DNA of 37,845 nt from a virus, in the IMG/VR virus record IMGVR_UViG_3300017971_000149, positions 1 through 37,845 of that record; one strand, 5' to 3'. The stretch's first letter is position 1; every line of letters starts with the position of its first letter. Made by a program: the position numbers and the translations under genes. Positions 20,587-29,700 of this stretch are shown piece by piece. Under the pieces are notes generated by a model. The model saw nothing but the letters and a program-made list of their open reading frames with translations. It had not been told where the DNA came from and did no database searches.

Positions 20587-20622
20587 GGGCCGGGGTTAGC
20601 TAGTCTAGCCTCGGCCCCTTTT
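20587..20622 (+). terminator. Strong terminator after the capsid genes
   Basis: GGGCCGGGGTTAG pairs with CTAGCCTCGGCCC around a CTAGT loop, with 13 pairs (two G-U), followed by CTTTTG. Its place after the capsid genes matches T7 terminator T-phi. It would limit downstream tail-gene expression. It also lies between a Shine-Dalgarno at 20579 and the ATG at 20627. Confidence 0.9.
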
Positions 20623-20626
20623 GCAT

Positions 20627-21238
20627 ATGGCCGAAGTAGATCGAATCGACAATGCGAACAAGGCCTGCCTTGCGGCTGGTGTGAATACCATCATCAGCTT
20701 TACTCAAGGTACGCCCGAATCCATTTTCTGCAACGACTGGTACGAGCTCATCGTTGATTCCGAGCTGTCACTTTACAAGTGGCGCTTTGCGACGAAGACC
20801 GTTGACCTCACAACGTCGTTGCTTGTCGGTGAACCGGATACGCGCTACAACACGCGCTACCAGTTGCCGACTGATGTTCTGTCCGTTGATACGGTACTGG
20901 TGGGGGAAGACCCTATCGATTACGACCGCTATCAGGACGAGATTCATACCAACGACACCAGCAATGACACGGTGGTCATCAAGTATCGATTCCGCGCTGA
21001 TGAAGCCTTGTGGAGTCCGTATTTCAAACTGCTGGTGATCTACCGGCTGGCGACCATGCTGTCATTCTCATTGGCCCGCCGCGATGATGTTGCGGCATCA
21101 ATGAAAAGCCTTGCCGATGAACACTGGCGTAGGGCCAAGACCGAAGACGCACAGGCGCAGACCAATCAAAAGGTCAATCTCAGGCGACTTGCTAACGCAA
21201 GGGGCGGCTCTCTCGACAAGTTCTGGCGTAGACGCTAA
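20627..21238 (+). CDS. Tail tubular protein A (head-tail adaptor)
   Basis: A 203-residue protein of the T7 gp11 type, forming the upper ring of the tail tube under the portal. Features: NKACLAAGVNTIISFTQG, NDWYELIVDSELSLYKWRFA, TRYQLPTDVLSVDTVL, then the helix YFKLLVIYRLATMLSFSLAR and an Ala-rich end. The start is ATG 20627 directly after the terminator; no Shine-Dalgarno is adjacent, but AGGAG lies at 20579-20583 across the hairpin. It is coupled to tubular protein B (TAATG). Confidence 0.88.
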   Translation: MAEVDRIDNANKACLAAGVNTIISFTQGTPESIFCNDWYELIVDSELSLYKWRFATKTVDLTTSLLVGEPDTRYNTRYQLPTDVLSVDTVLVGEDPIDYDRYQDEIHTNDTSNDTVVIKYRFRADEALWSPYFKLLVIYRLATMLSFSLARRDDVAASMKSLADEHWRRAKTEDAQAQTNQKVNLRRLANARGGSLDKFWRRR

Positions 21239-23529
21239 TGCCTCGCTTCCGCAACTATCAGACAAACTTTTCCGGGGGTTTGCTATCTGAGGGTATGTTG
21301 GGCCGGCTCGACCTGGCTCAGTACGAAAACGGTTGCAAGATTCTCGACAACTGGTGGCCGAAAGTCACTGGTGGAATGCGGCGCCGACCCGGAACCACTT
21401 ACCTCAATTCTCAGGAAGGGGCGGTTCGCTTGGAGCCGTTTATCTTCTCTGAAGATCAGGTGTACCTGTTCCTGTTCTGGAATGATCCACTTAGCTCAAC
21501 CGATGGCATCAACATTTACGATGCGGATACGGGTGCGCTGATTCAGTTCCTCGATCTCAGTGGTGTTGCGTGGAGTGACGACATCATCAAGGAACTGTCG
21601 ATCACGCAAACTGCCGATGTCATGTTCTGCGCGCACAACAGTTTCCCGCCAATAATGATTCGTCGGACTGGTGCCACGACGTTTGTGCAGGAATCATTTC
21701 AGTTTGAAAGCAAGTATCCGGTGGACGCTGGTGCGTATCCGCTGGCTATGCCATTTTTCAAATACGCTGACACGGCTATTACAATCCAGACCAACGGCTA
21801 TCAGGAAGGCGCCTCAGTCACAGTTACGGCCAGCTCGCCGGTCTTTGAGGATCGGCACTTGAATCGAGCGATCCGCTATCGCGGCAAGCAGCTCTATGTA
21901 ACAGCCGTTCCCGGTCCACTTCAGCCGCAATCAACCTGTACGGCTGTCATTCTTGAGGATTTGGATCGCGGTGCCGTACTTACTTTTGCTGGTACGCCAA
22001 CAGATATGCCAATGGATTACCTGATCGATGAGATCGTGGTAGGCCGCACTTCTGGCATCAAGGCCCAGGTCATCGACAAAAGCCCAACCTCAATCACGAT
22101 TGCGATGATTGCTGGTGTGTTCCCGGCTGGCGCAACTGAACAGGTCGAGGGCCTGACCAGCGGAAACATTTGCACGATCACAGCCAACTCGAACGTGAAT
22201 CCGGTGCCGACGACTGATTGGGATGAGGAAGCCTTCACTCCGACACATGGGTATCCATCCGTAATCGAGTTCCACTCGCAGCGCCTTTGGCTCGCAGGTA
22301 GTTCCTCACTTCCAGCCCATATCTTCGGGTCAAGGGTTGCTGCGTTTTTTAACTTTGATGTGGGCGATGCTGAAGCTGCTGATTCCATTCAGGCTGTCAT
22401 TTCCGACAAGCAGGTGAATGAAATCCGTGATGTTGTCAGTGGCCGTCACTTGCAGATTTTCACTGACGCTGCTGAGTTCTACGCACCACAGTCTGAAGAT
22501 TTGCCGCTAGAACCTACCACGTTTGATTTGAGAAAGCAGACTCGGTATGGCGTCAACGCCACTATTGAGCCGCAGATTTTCGATGAGTCGACGCTATTCG
22601 TACAAGCTCAAGGTAATGCAATTCGTGAGTTTATCTGGGTTGATACCCTGCGCGGTTACTCGTCAGATGCCATCTCACTGATCTCCGAAGAACATCTCAA
22701 TGATATTCAGGAAGTCGAAGTGCTGTATGGCGGCTATGACCGTCCCGAGCAGATCGCTTTCTTTGTCAACGGTGACGGCACGATTACGTGGTATCACGCA
22801 GCTCGCGCCGAGCAGATTCGCACATGGGGCAAATGGACAACGCAAGGCAATTACAAATCCTTGGCCGTTATTCAGGACAAACTGTATTGCTTGGTTGAGC
22901 GCGAGATTGATGGCGATACTGTTTCCATGATCGAACGCTTTGAGCTTCATCTGACGGTGGACTCTGCAATCACCAAGGTTTCCGCAGGCCTTGTACCCGT
23001 GACCGGATTCACGGCTCATGCCTTGCACCTGAAAAATACCGAAGTCAACGTGGTGGTGGCTGTTAATGCCAGCAACTCCGGTTCGCTTGGTGGCCCGCAG
23101 GTTGCGGATCAGGAACTCGACGCGGATTACTACCTTGGCAATATCACCATTGGCGAAACAGGTGACAGTGAATTGTCGGGTGTCATTGAGGTTGATCCGG
23201 TTGGCAATATGACGGTCGGCCTGCCATATACACAGTTGCTTGAAACCATGCCGATCGAAATCAAGGACAATCAAGGCGTCACTTCTGGCTTGCCGAAGCG
23301 CATCGTATCGGCCGATCTGTACCTTGCTTCGACACTGGCCGCGCAGTTGCAAGGTAATCGCGTGTTGACGTTCCTTGGCGAAATTGATCTTCAGCAGAGG
23401 CCGCTTGCTATTACCGGCCCGCGCAAGTTTTACCTGTATGGCTATTACGAAAGACCGACACTGGTAATTCAGAATGAAATTCCGCTACCGTGTGAAGCGT
23501 TGGCACTTGGCGCAGAGGTGGAATACTGA
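21238..23529 (+). CDS. Tail tubular protein B (tail nozzle)
   Basis: A 763-residue protein homologous in design to T7 gp12, which forms the tail nozzle. The N-terminal signature YQTNFSGGLLSEGMLGRLDL, NGCKILDNWWPKVTGGMRRR is conserved in this family and the length agrees (T7 gp12, 794). Later segments such as FHSQRLWLAGSSSLPAHIFG and FVQAQGNAIREFIW are also typical. It overlaps tubular protein A by one base and the next gene by one. Confidence 0.92.
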   Translation: MPRFRNYQTNFSGGLLSEGMLGRLDLAQYENGCKILDNWWPKVTGGMRRRPGTTYLNSQEGAVRLEPFIFSEDQVYLFLFWNDPLSSTDGINIYDADTGALIQFLDLSGVAWSDDIIKELSITQTADVMFCAHNSFPPIMIRRTGATTFVQESFQFESKYPVDAGAYPLAMPFFKYADTAITIQTNGYQEGASVTVTASSPVFEDRHLNRAIRYRGKQLYVTAVPGPLQPQSTCTAVILEDLDRGAVLTFAGTPTDMPMDYLIDEIVVGRTSGIKAQVIDKSPTSITIAMIAGVFPAGATEQVEGLTSGNICTITANSNVNPVPTTDWDEEAFTPTHGYPSVIEFHSQRLWLAGSSSLPAHIFGSRVAAFFNFDVGDAEAADSIQAVISDKQVNEIRDVVSGRHLQIFTDAAEFYAPQSEDLPLEPTTFDLRKQTRYGVNATIEPQIFDESTLFVQAQGNAIREFIWVDTLRGYSSDAISLISEEHLNDIQEVEVLYGGYDRPEQIAFFVNGDGTITWYHAARAEQIRTWGKWTTQGNYKSLAVIQDKLYCLVEREIDGDTVSMIERFELHLTVDSAITKVSAGLVPVTGFTAHALHLKNTEVNVVVAVNASNSGSLGGPQVADQELDADYYLGNITIGETGDSELSGVIEVDPVGNMTVGLPYTQLLETMPIEIKDNQGVTSGLPKRIVSADLYLASTLAAQLQGNRVLTFLGEIDLQQRPLAITGPRKFYLYGYYERPTLVIQNEIPLPCEALALGAEVEY

Positions 23530-24119
23530 TGTTTGATCGATTTCTTGTTTGGGTGCTGAGTCGCTTCATCCCGCTTGGCGGCAGCGAATACCTGATCTAT
23601 TACGCCTATGCGGCGGCCGCGGTGGGTACTGCCGTGACGGTGCAGAATCAGGCGTATGCCAACCGGATGCGCCAGCAGCAGCTCGAGGAAGAACTGCGCT
23701 CGCGGGAGCTCGCCGCGCTGGACGAAGAAAACCAGCGGCTTCAGGCATTACGAGAAGCGAATCAGGACATACTGGTACGGGCCGGTGGCATTGACGCATG
23801 GGCCTCGCCGTCACTAATTGCTGCCCGTAATTTCAACTTCAAGATGGGCATGGAAGACATCGAAAACATTCGCCTCAATTTGCAACAGGCTCGCTCGTCC
23901 GTGGCTGCAAGGATCTCGGTGCTAAAGAAAAACACGCGCGCTACTCAAATTGCCGGGCTCTTTGAGATTGCCAGCATTGGGCTGAACGCAGCTTCGGCTT
24001 ACGGCCAGCTTGGTAAAACTGGAACCAAGGCAATTCCAAAAGACGGATCAGGCGGCATCAATCAAAAACTTGGCGTTGGCATTCTTGACACGCCGGGCGG
24101 TACGGGAGCACTTAGCTAA
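23529..24119 (+). CDS. Internal virion protein (first)
   Basis: A 196-residue protein at the position of T7 gp14, which is ejected and spans the outer membrane. It has a hydrophobic leader (MFDRFLVWVLSRFIP), an Ala-rich hydrophobic segment (LIYYAYAAAAVGTAVTV, about 21-38), a long coiled coil (residues about 48-95) and a Gly-rich C-terminus. The gene order tubular B, gp14-, gp15-, gp16-like is conserved in T7-type phages. The start overlaps the preceding stop (TGATG), with AGAGG upstream. Confidence 0.8.
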   Translation: MFDRFLVWVLSRFIPLGGSEYLIYYAYAAAAVGTAVTVQNQAYANRMRQQQLEEELRSRELAALDEENQRLQALREANQDILVRAGGIDAWASPSLIAARNFNFKMGMEDIENIRLNLQQARSSVAARISVLKKNTRATQIAGLFEIASIGLNAASAYGQLGKTGTKAIPKDGSGGINQKLGVGILDTPGGTGALS

Positions 24120-26722
24120 TGGCTCGACTGACACGACAGATCGGCATAACCGCACCGCAGGTTCGCTTGCCGCAGTCGCAAAGCGTTGGCCCGGCTATCG
24201 TCAAGACGGCCGCTACCCTGGCCGACATCGAATACCAGAAGATGTCTGACAAGCGCACGCAGGAAGCGCAGGTCGCCGCGGCCAAGCTGGTGTTCGAGCG
24301 TGACGACGAAGGCAATCTGGTTGCTCCGTCGCTGCCCTTTAGTGACAACGGCCTGCTTGCGCCAAGCATCTTTGATCGCAAGTACACGCAGATGGTGGGT
24401 CAGCGGTATTTGCAGCAGACGCAGATCGACACGGCCAAGACGCTCAATGAGATTGCTATCGAGCATCGCTTTGACCCGACTGCTTTTCAGGAGGTTGCTG
24501 AAGGGTACGTCAACAAGGTCACGGAGCTGGCCCCGGACTTTCTCAAGCCTGACGTCAATAACGCGGCGCAGGTCAAGATGGTGGAGCATTACAACCACAT
24601 CATCAGGCAGAAGGCCGAACGGGATCACAGCGAGGCTCGTGGCGTCCATCTGCAATTCATGGATGACCTGAGCGATGAGCTGATTGGCTACATTGAATCC
24701 GGCGCCGATGATGAAATCGTGGGTGCAAAGATGCTGGAGATCCGCGCTGCCATTGAGCAGGGCGACGAGCTGAACTACTGGCTCGATGATGAAAAGATGA
24801 TGATGCACGATACGCTCAACAAGCGCATGAGCCTTGCTGAAATCATCACGCAGATTCAGCGCGTTCCCTTGGGTGACGATGTTGCTCAGGCTGAAATGAT
24901 TCAGTCATTGAGTGAGTTTGCTAACGGCGATGGCAAGATTGTCGTGGTCAACGAGCTGGGCGAGCGTGAAAGAGTGGATGTCACCGACATCTATCCAAAT
25001 CCTGAAGACCGGGCGGCGATTGCCGAGGTTGCGGCAAACACGCTAAACGCAAAAATGGCGAACTTCGAGAACCTTCAGGATGCGCGGTTGCAGCGTAATT
25101 GGGAGAAGTTCTTTAACTGGTACGATCAGCACGCCGTTACCCAGGCCGCAGCCGGTCAGCCATTGGATATGGGCCGACTGTCTGAAGAATTTTCCAAAGC
25201 ACACAACGATGTTATGACCAAGGGTTATGACTCGACGCTGCGTGAAGCGATCCGCAACATCATGTTGGGTCAGTACACCAGTGGCGGTGATGGCTCGATG
25301 TCGAAGTGGAAAGAGCGCTTCTTGGAAGGTTGGGTCAACTGGCATGAGCGTTATCAGATCGAACGCGAGAACTTCCTGCAAGGCCGCAACATTGAAGACC
25401 TGACGCCTGATGAAATGTCAGACCTTCACGAAATGGTGGTTGACAGGATTGGTTCTATCCCCGGTGGTCATGTGCAAAGCGAAGCGGCAACCGATGAGGT
25501 CAACGAGTTCTATACGGCGCTCACTGGCCGCACATTCGACCAAAGTCTATACGAGGATCTGATTGCGAACCCAGACGATCCCCGGTGGGCCGAGCTGAAA
25601 AACTGGATGCCATTGATGGGCGAGATTGGTTTGTGGGATCGCGGCATGGTCAACGCCATGATTGGCAAGCTGCGTGACCCGGAAACGATGTCGCCTGAAA
25701 CGCTCAAAAATGTACTGGCGTTGAACCGGATGTTCTGGGAAGAACCGACGTTTCGTTACAACATGATCGATAGCAATGCCCTCGGTGGCCGCATTGGTCG
25801 TGCGCTGGATTACGTTCACCGCACCAAAATGAACCCGACGCCGGCAGAGCTGAAGAAAATCCTCGATCAGTTTGCCGACTCAAACTGGTCGCCGCGCAAG
25901 GACTGGCTGGCTCGTTCACCTGAAGAACGTGAAACCTTCCGAAACATGGCGAATGAACGGCTTGAAAAAGTCTTTCAGGCACAGTGGACAAGTGCATGGT
26001 GGCCGAGTGGCATACAGGCGCCGGGCCTGTTTACCGAGCTGGCTGGTATTCCAGAAGAAGTTCGCAGCCTTGTCATTGATTCGGTAATTGCCGAGGCTGG
26101 TTTCATTGATACCAACGATCCTGAGACATTCGATACGTTTATTTACCGGGCCACGCATCGTGCGCTGGCCCAAAGCGGCTGGACGCCGAGCAAGATTGGT
26201 TATAGCCCGCAGCGGTATGGCGCGAATTACGATGGCCTGTTTGGCGGCTTTGATCGTCCTGATTACGCGCTGTCCAAGTACGCGCCTGAATACTACGCTC
26301 GCGACAAGAACGGCAACGTTGATCGCACAATGATTCGTTACGTTGAAGAAGATGCCCAGGTCGTGCTGAACGCTTACGAGAAGCAAACTGGCAACAAGTT
26401 TGTGATTGGTAAGAATGCTGCGTTGATTTACAACGGTGAAGCCAGCCGTCGGCAGTCAGCCAAGATGAATGACGGCCAGTGGCATCCGATGTACGAGATT
26501 GCACTCATAAAAGATGATGGCAATTACGAGACATTGCAGGAGTACCAGCAGCTTGAAGGCGTGCCGGTGTACTTCAACATGATGGGCAGCATGGTTCGGT
26601 ACAGGAAAGACGAGCGCAAGATGATGGAGCTGCGCAACCAGCGCACCGCTGCATTCCGTACCGATTACCAGAACGGCCAACTGAAAGGCGGCCAACGGTT
26701 GACGCATGGATCGATTCAATGA
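24119..26722 (+). CDS. Internal virion protein (second, gp15-like position)
   Basis: An 867-residue, mostly helical and charged protein between the first internal virion protein and the 1564-residue one, corresponding to T7 gp15 (747) in order. The N-terminus (LTRQIGITAPQVRLPQSQSV) and repeated helical stretches such as LNKRMSLAEIITQIQRVPLG are typical. No enzyme motif is seen. It probably enters the cell with the DNA and forms part of the trans-envelope channel. The start has GGGAG upstream and is coupled to the preceding stop. Confidence 0.85.
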   Translation: MARLTRQIGITAPQVRLPQSQSVGPAIVKTAATLADIEYQKMSDKRTQEAQVAAAKLVFERDDEGNLVAPSLPFSDNGLLAPSIFDRKYTQMVGQRYLQQTQIDTAKTLNEIAIEHRFDPTAFQEVAEGYVNKVTELAPDFLKPDVNNAAQVKMVEHYNHIIRQKAERDHSEARGVHLQFMDDLSDELIGYIESGADDEIVGAKMLEIRAAIEQGDELNYWLDDEKMMMHDTLNKRMSLAEIITQIQRVPLGDDVAQAEMIQSLSEFANGDGKIVVVNELGERERVDVTDIYPNPEDRAAIAEVAANTLNAKMANFENLQDARLQRNWEKFFNWYDQHAVTQAAAGQPLDMGRLSEEFSKAHNDVMTKGYDSTLREAIRNIMLGQYTSGGDGSMSKWKERFLEGWVNWHERYQIERENFLQGRNIEDLTPDEMSDLHEMVVDRIGSIPGGHVQSEAATDEVNEFYTALTGRTFDQSLYEDLIANPDDPRWAELKNWMPLMGEIGLWDRGMVNAMIGKLRDPETMSPETLKNVLALNRMFWEEPTFRYNMIDSNALGGRIGRALDYVHRTKMNPTPAELKKILDQFADSNWSPRKDWLARSPEERETFRNMANERLEKVFQAQWTSAWWPSGIQAPGLFTELAGIPEEVRSLVIDSVIAEAGFIDTNDPETFDTFIYRATHRALAQSGWTPSKIGYSPQRYGANYDGLFGGFDRPDYALSKYAPEYYARDKNGNVDRTMIRYVEEDAQVVLNAYEKQTGNKFVIGKNAALIYNGEASRRQSAKMNDGQWHPMYEIALIKDDGNYETLQEYQQLEGVPVYFNMMGSMVRYRKDERKMMELRNQRTAAFRTDYQNGQLKGGQRLTHGSIQ

Positions 26723-29700
26723 GTGGTGATCGCCTCGCACAAGCCATTGGATTACCGAACCCGCAGTTTGTAAAACTTGGGGCTACCGGCAATATCAATG
26801 ATCGCTTGCGCGATGCGTATATGCTCGATACCTCGGCTGGCCAGCTTACGATGTTTGCGGCCACCGCCAAGGCTTTTGGTGTGCCTATCAATTCTTTGCA
26901 GCGAAGGGTTGAGCCTGGCTACTCGCCATTTGACGACGATCTGCGTGGCTTTGAGATGCATCTGGACGAGTTTGAAAATTCAACCTCGCCAGAAGAAACA
27001 AGGCTCATCAAGCAAATGATCGAGAACAACCTCGATCTGCGACGCAACCTCGAGGACTACGGCGGCACTCGCTTTCTCACTGGTCTGCTTGACCCGATCA
27101 ATTTGATTCCGGTCCCTTTTGCTTTGGGCAAGGGATTCGCTGAAGGCGCAAAGGTAGCCCTGAAACGCGGTACGCCGATCATCGCCGGCACCGAGCTCAC
27201 GCGCCATGCCATTGACCCGACGAGTACGTGGGGCGAAACCACGATGAATACGTTGGGCGGCACACTATTCATGGGCCTGATTGGCGGCGCGGTTGGCAAG
27301 ATTCCCAAGAACACGATCACGGTCAGCGAGGCCCTGAACAAACTCACGCCACCTGCCGGCACCACGATGATGTTCGGCGGTATGCCGTGGGGTATTGGTT
27401 CGGCCAAGGGTGCATGGGGCCGGGTCAAGAACGCGATCAAGTCAACGGCCAGCTCCGGCGAGCCGTCATGGAAAAAAGTCGATCCTGATGATGTTCACAT
27501 GGAAGTGGACGAGTTTGGCGGCAGCGGCGTTGATCGCATTGTGCGAATCATTCACAACGATTCTGGTGAAGAAATCCTGACCGGCGTTGTGCGTGATGGC
27601 CGGATTGAAGTAGCTGTTGGTGTTCCAGAGGCCTTGCGTCGCCGTGGGCTTGCTTCTTATGCAATTCGAGAAGCAGCCATGTACGCCGAAAAGAACGGCC
27701 TTACGGTAGCCTCACATGGAACTGTGTCACCGGACGCGATTCAGTTGTGGAAGTTCTTTGAATCGCAAGGCGTCAAAGTCAAAGAGAATCCGAACTTCAA
27801 GCTGGACTCCGAAGGCAACCGCGTATCGCTGGACGATCAACCGCTATTCGAGGCGGTGCAGCAGATCGACCCGGAAGCAAAGCAGATCCCGAAAGAGGTT
27901 CGTGACGATCTCAATAGCCTTGAGCGTGATTACAAGCAATCCGAGATGGAACTCAAGGTTCTGGATGAGGCGGTCAAGCTCCAGAAAGAGAAGGTCAAGA
28001 ACGCCCCGGTTGCCGGTGGCGCCAAAACCAAGGCCAAGAACGCCCTCGAGGAGTTGCTGAAAACCCAGAACGAAACAGCATGGAAGCTGAAGCGCCAGAA
28101 GTCAGCCTTTGATGACCTAAACGTCAAGGCCGCGCAAATGCTGGACGAGGCCACCATCAAGGATTGGGACTTGCTGCCGACCGGCTACAACAAGCTGTTG
28201 GGCAAGCTGGATCAGTTTCCGTGGTGGACGTTGATGAAGACGCCGTTCCGCGAGCTGGCCCCGGACCTTGCCGTGAAGTACCAGATGTTCGCTTTGAAGA
28301 TGGCTGCAACACCGGGCCTGAACAATGCAGGCAACCGGCTTGGCTCATCTACTGGCCCAAGCGTTGAAGCGTTGACGATCGAGTACACCGGCAAATGGTT
28401 GGCAGCGGCCCGTAAAGCACAGACGATCTACCGCAAGTATGCAGGCTATGGCGAAACCAGCAGCCAGGTGAAGCACTTCATGGTGGATCAGGCGCAGCGC
28501 GTTCGTTCCACGGTGAATCGCGCCGCTGGCGGCGAGCCCATTAAGACAACCTCGGATGGCAAGCTGACCATCGAGGAGTTCAACAAACAGATCAGCATTG
28601 CCATTGCTGATAACGGCAAGCACACGATTCCTGAAGTGGCCGAAGCGGCCGCGGATTACGTTCGTGTTCTGAAAGAGATTGGCGATGAAGGCAAGCGGCT
28701 CGAAGTCTTTGCCACGCAGCGCAACATTCTCAGGCGTATCGCTAAGAAAGAACAGGCCCTCGCAGAGTTCGATGAAAAGTGGGGCCTCAAGTACAACGTC
28801 ACTGGCGATCAGGATGTCCAGCTAAATGAAGCTGGACAGGCCTTGCTTGATGAGTTCAATCGGCTCAATTCTATAATTCTCGGTGACGCTTACACCAATA
28901 CCAAGCCGACGTTTGTACCAGATCATGTGACTAAGCTGAAGGATGGGGTCAACGATGTTTACATCGATGATGCCATTACGCCGCGTGACGGTTTGCGTAG
29001 CGCAACCGGCGTTGACACACCATCGCGTGTTGAGGTTCTGAAGAATCCGACGCGAACCAGTCTTGCTCGTTGGGCTGGCAGGGATGTTGAATCAGTACGT
29101 TTTGCAGTAGACACGAATGGTGACTTGTACGTCTGGGATGCCAACCTGATGCTTCACGAAACCTTCCGTCAGGCCACGGACGTTGGTGCCTACAGCAATA
29201 CCTTCTTTGACATCACGATTGAGCCAAAGCGGCTATTCGATGCCTTTGAGGAATCGCTCAGTTCTCGTTTGTTTGATGGGCAGGAAACCAGCGGTGACAT
29301 TTTGTACCCGAAGGTATTCGCCAAAGAGATTGAATCAACCGCTTACTTTAAGGAAGTCAATCAGAAACTCGGTGCGGCTGCTGACGCAGCACCAGACAAA
29401 GATCCTCTGCCGCCGCCGTTGCAGGCAACTCGTGACGCTATCGAGCTGGAGAAAATGCAGCTTGAGGAAATGAACGAGAAGTACAAGCTGCAAGAGAATG
29501 AAGATTACGTTCATCGGATGTGGGATGCCGAACAGGTAATCGCCCAGGCCGACGAACTCAAGACCATGATCCGTGAGTCGTTCCTGCTTGATCCTCTGGA
29601 AGCCAAGACTGGCAAGAAGATCGATATTGATGTCCTGAATGCTCGCGTTGAGGAAGCCTATGCCTCGATTTTGCACGATGCAGAAACGGGTGGTGATTCA

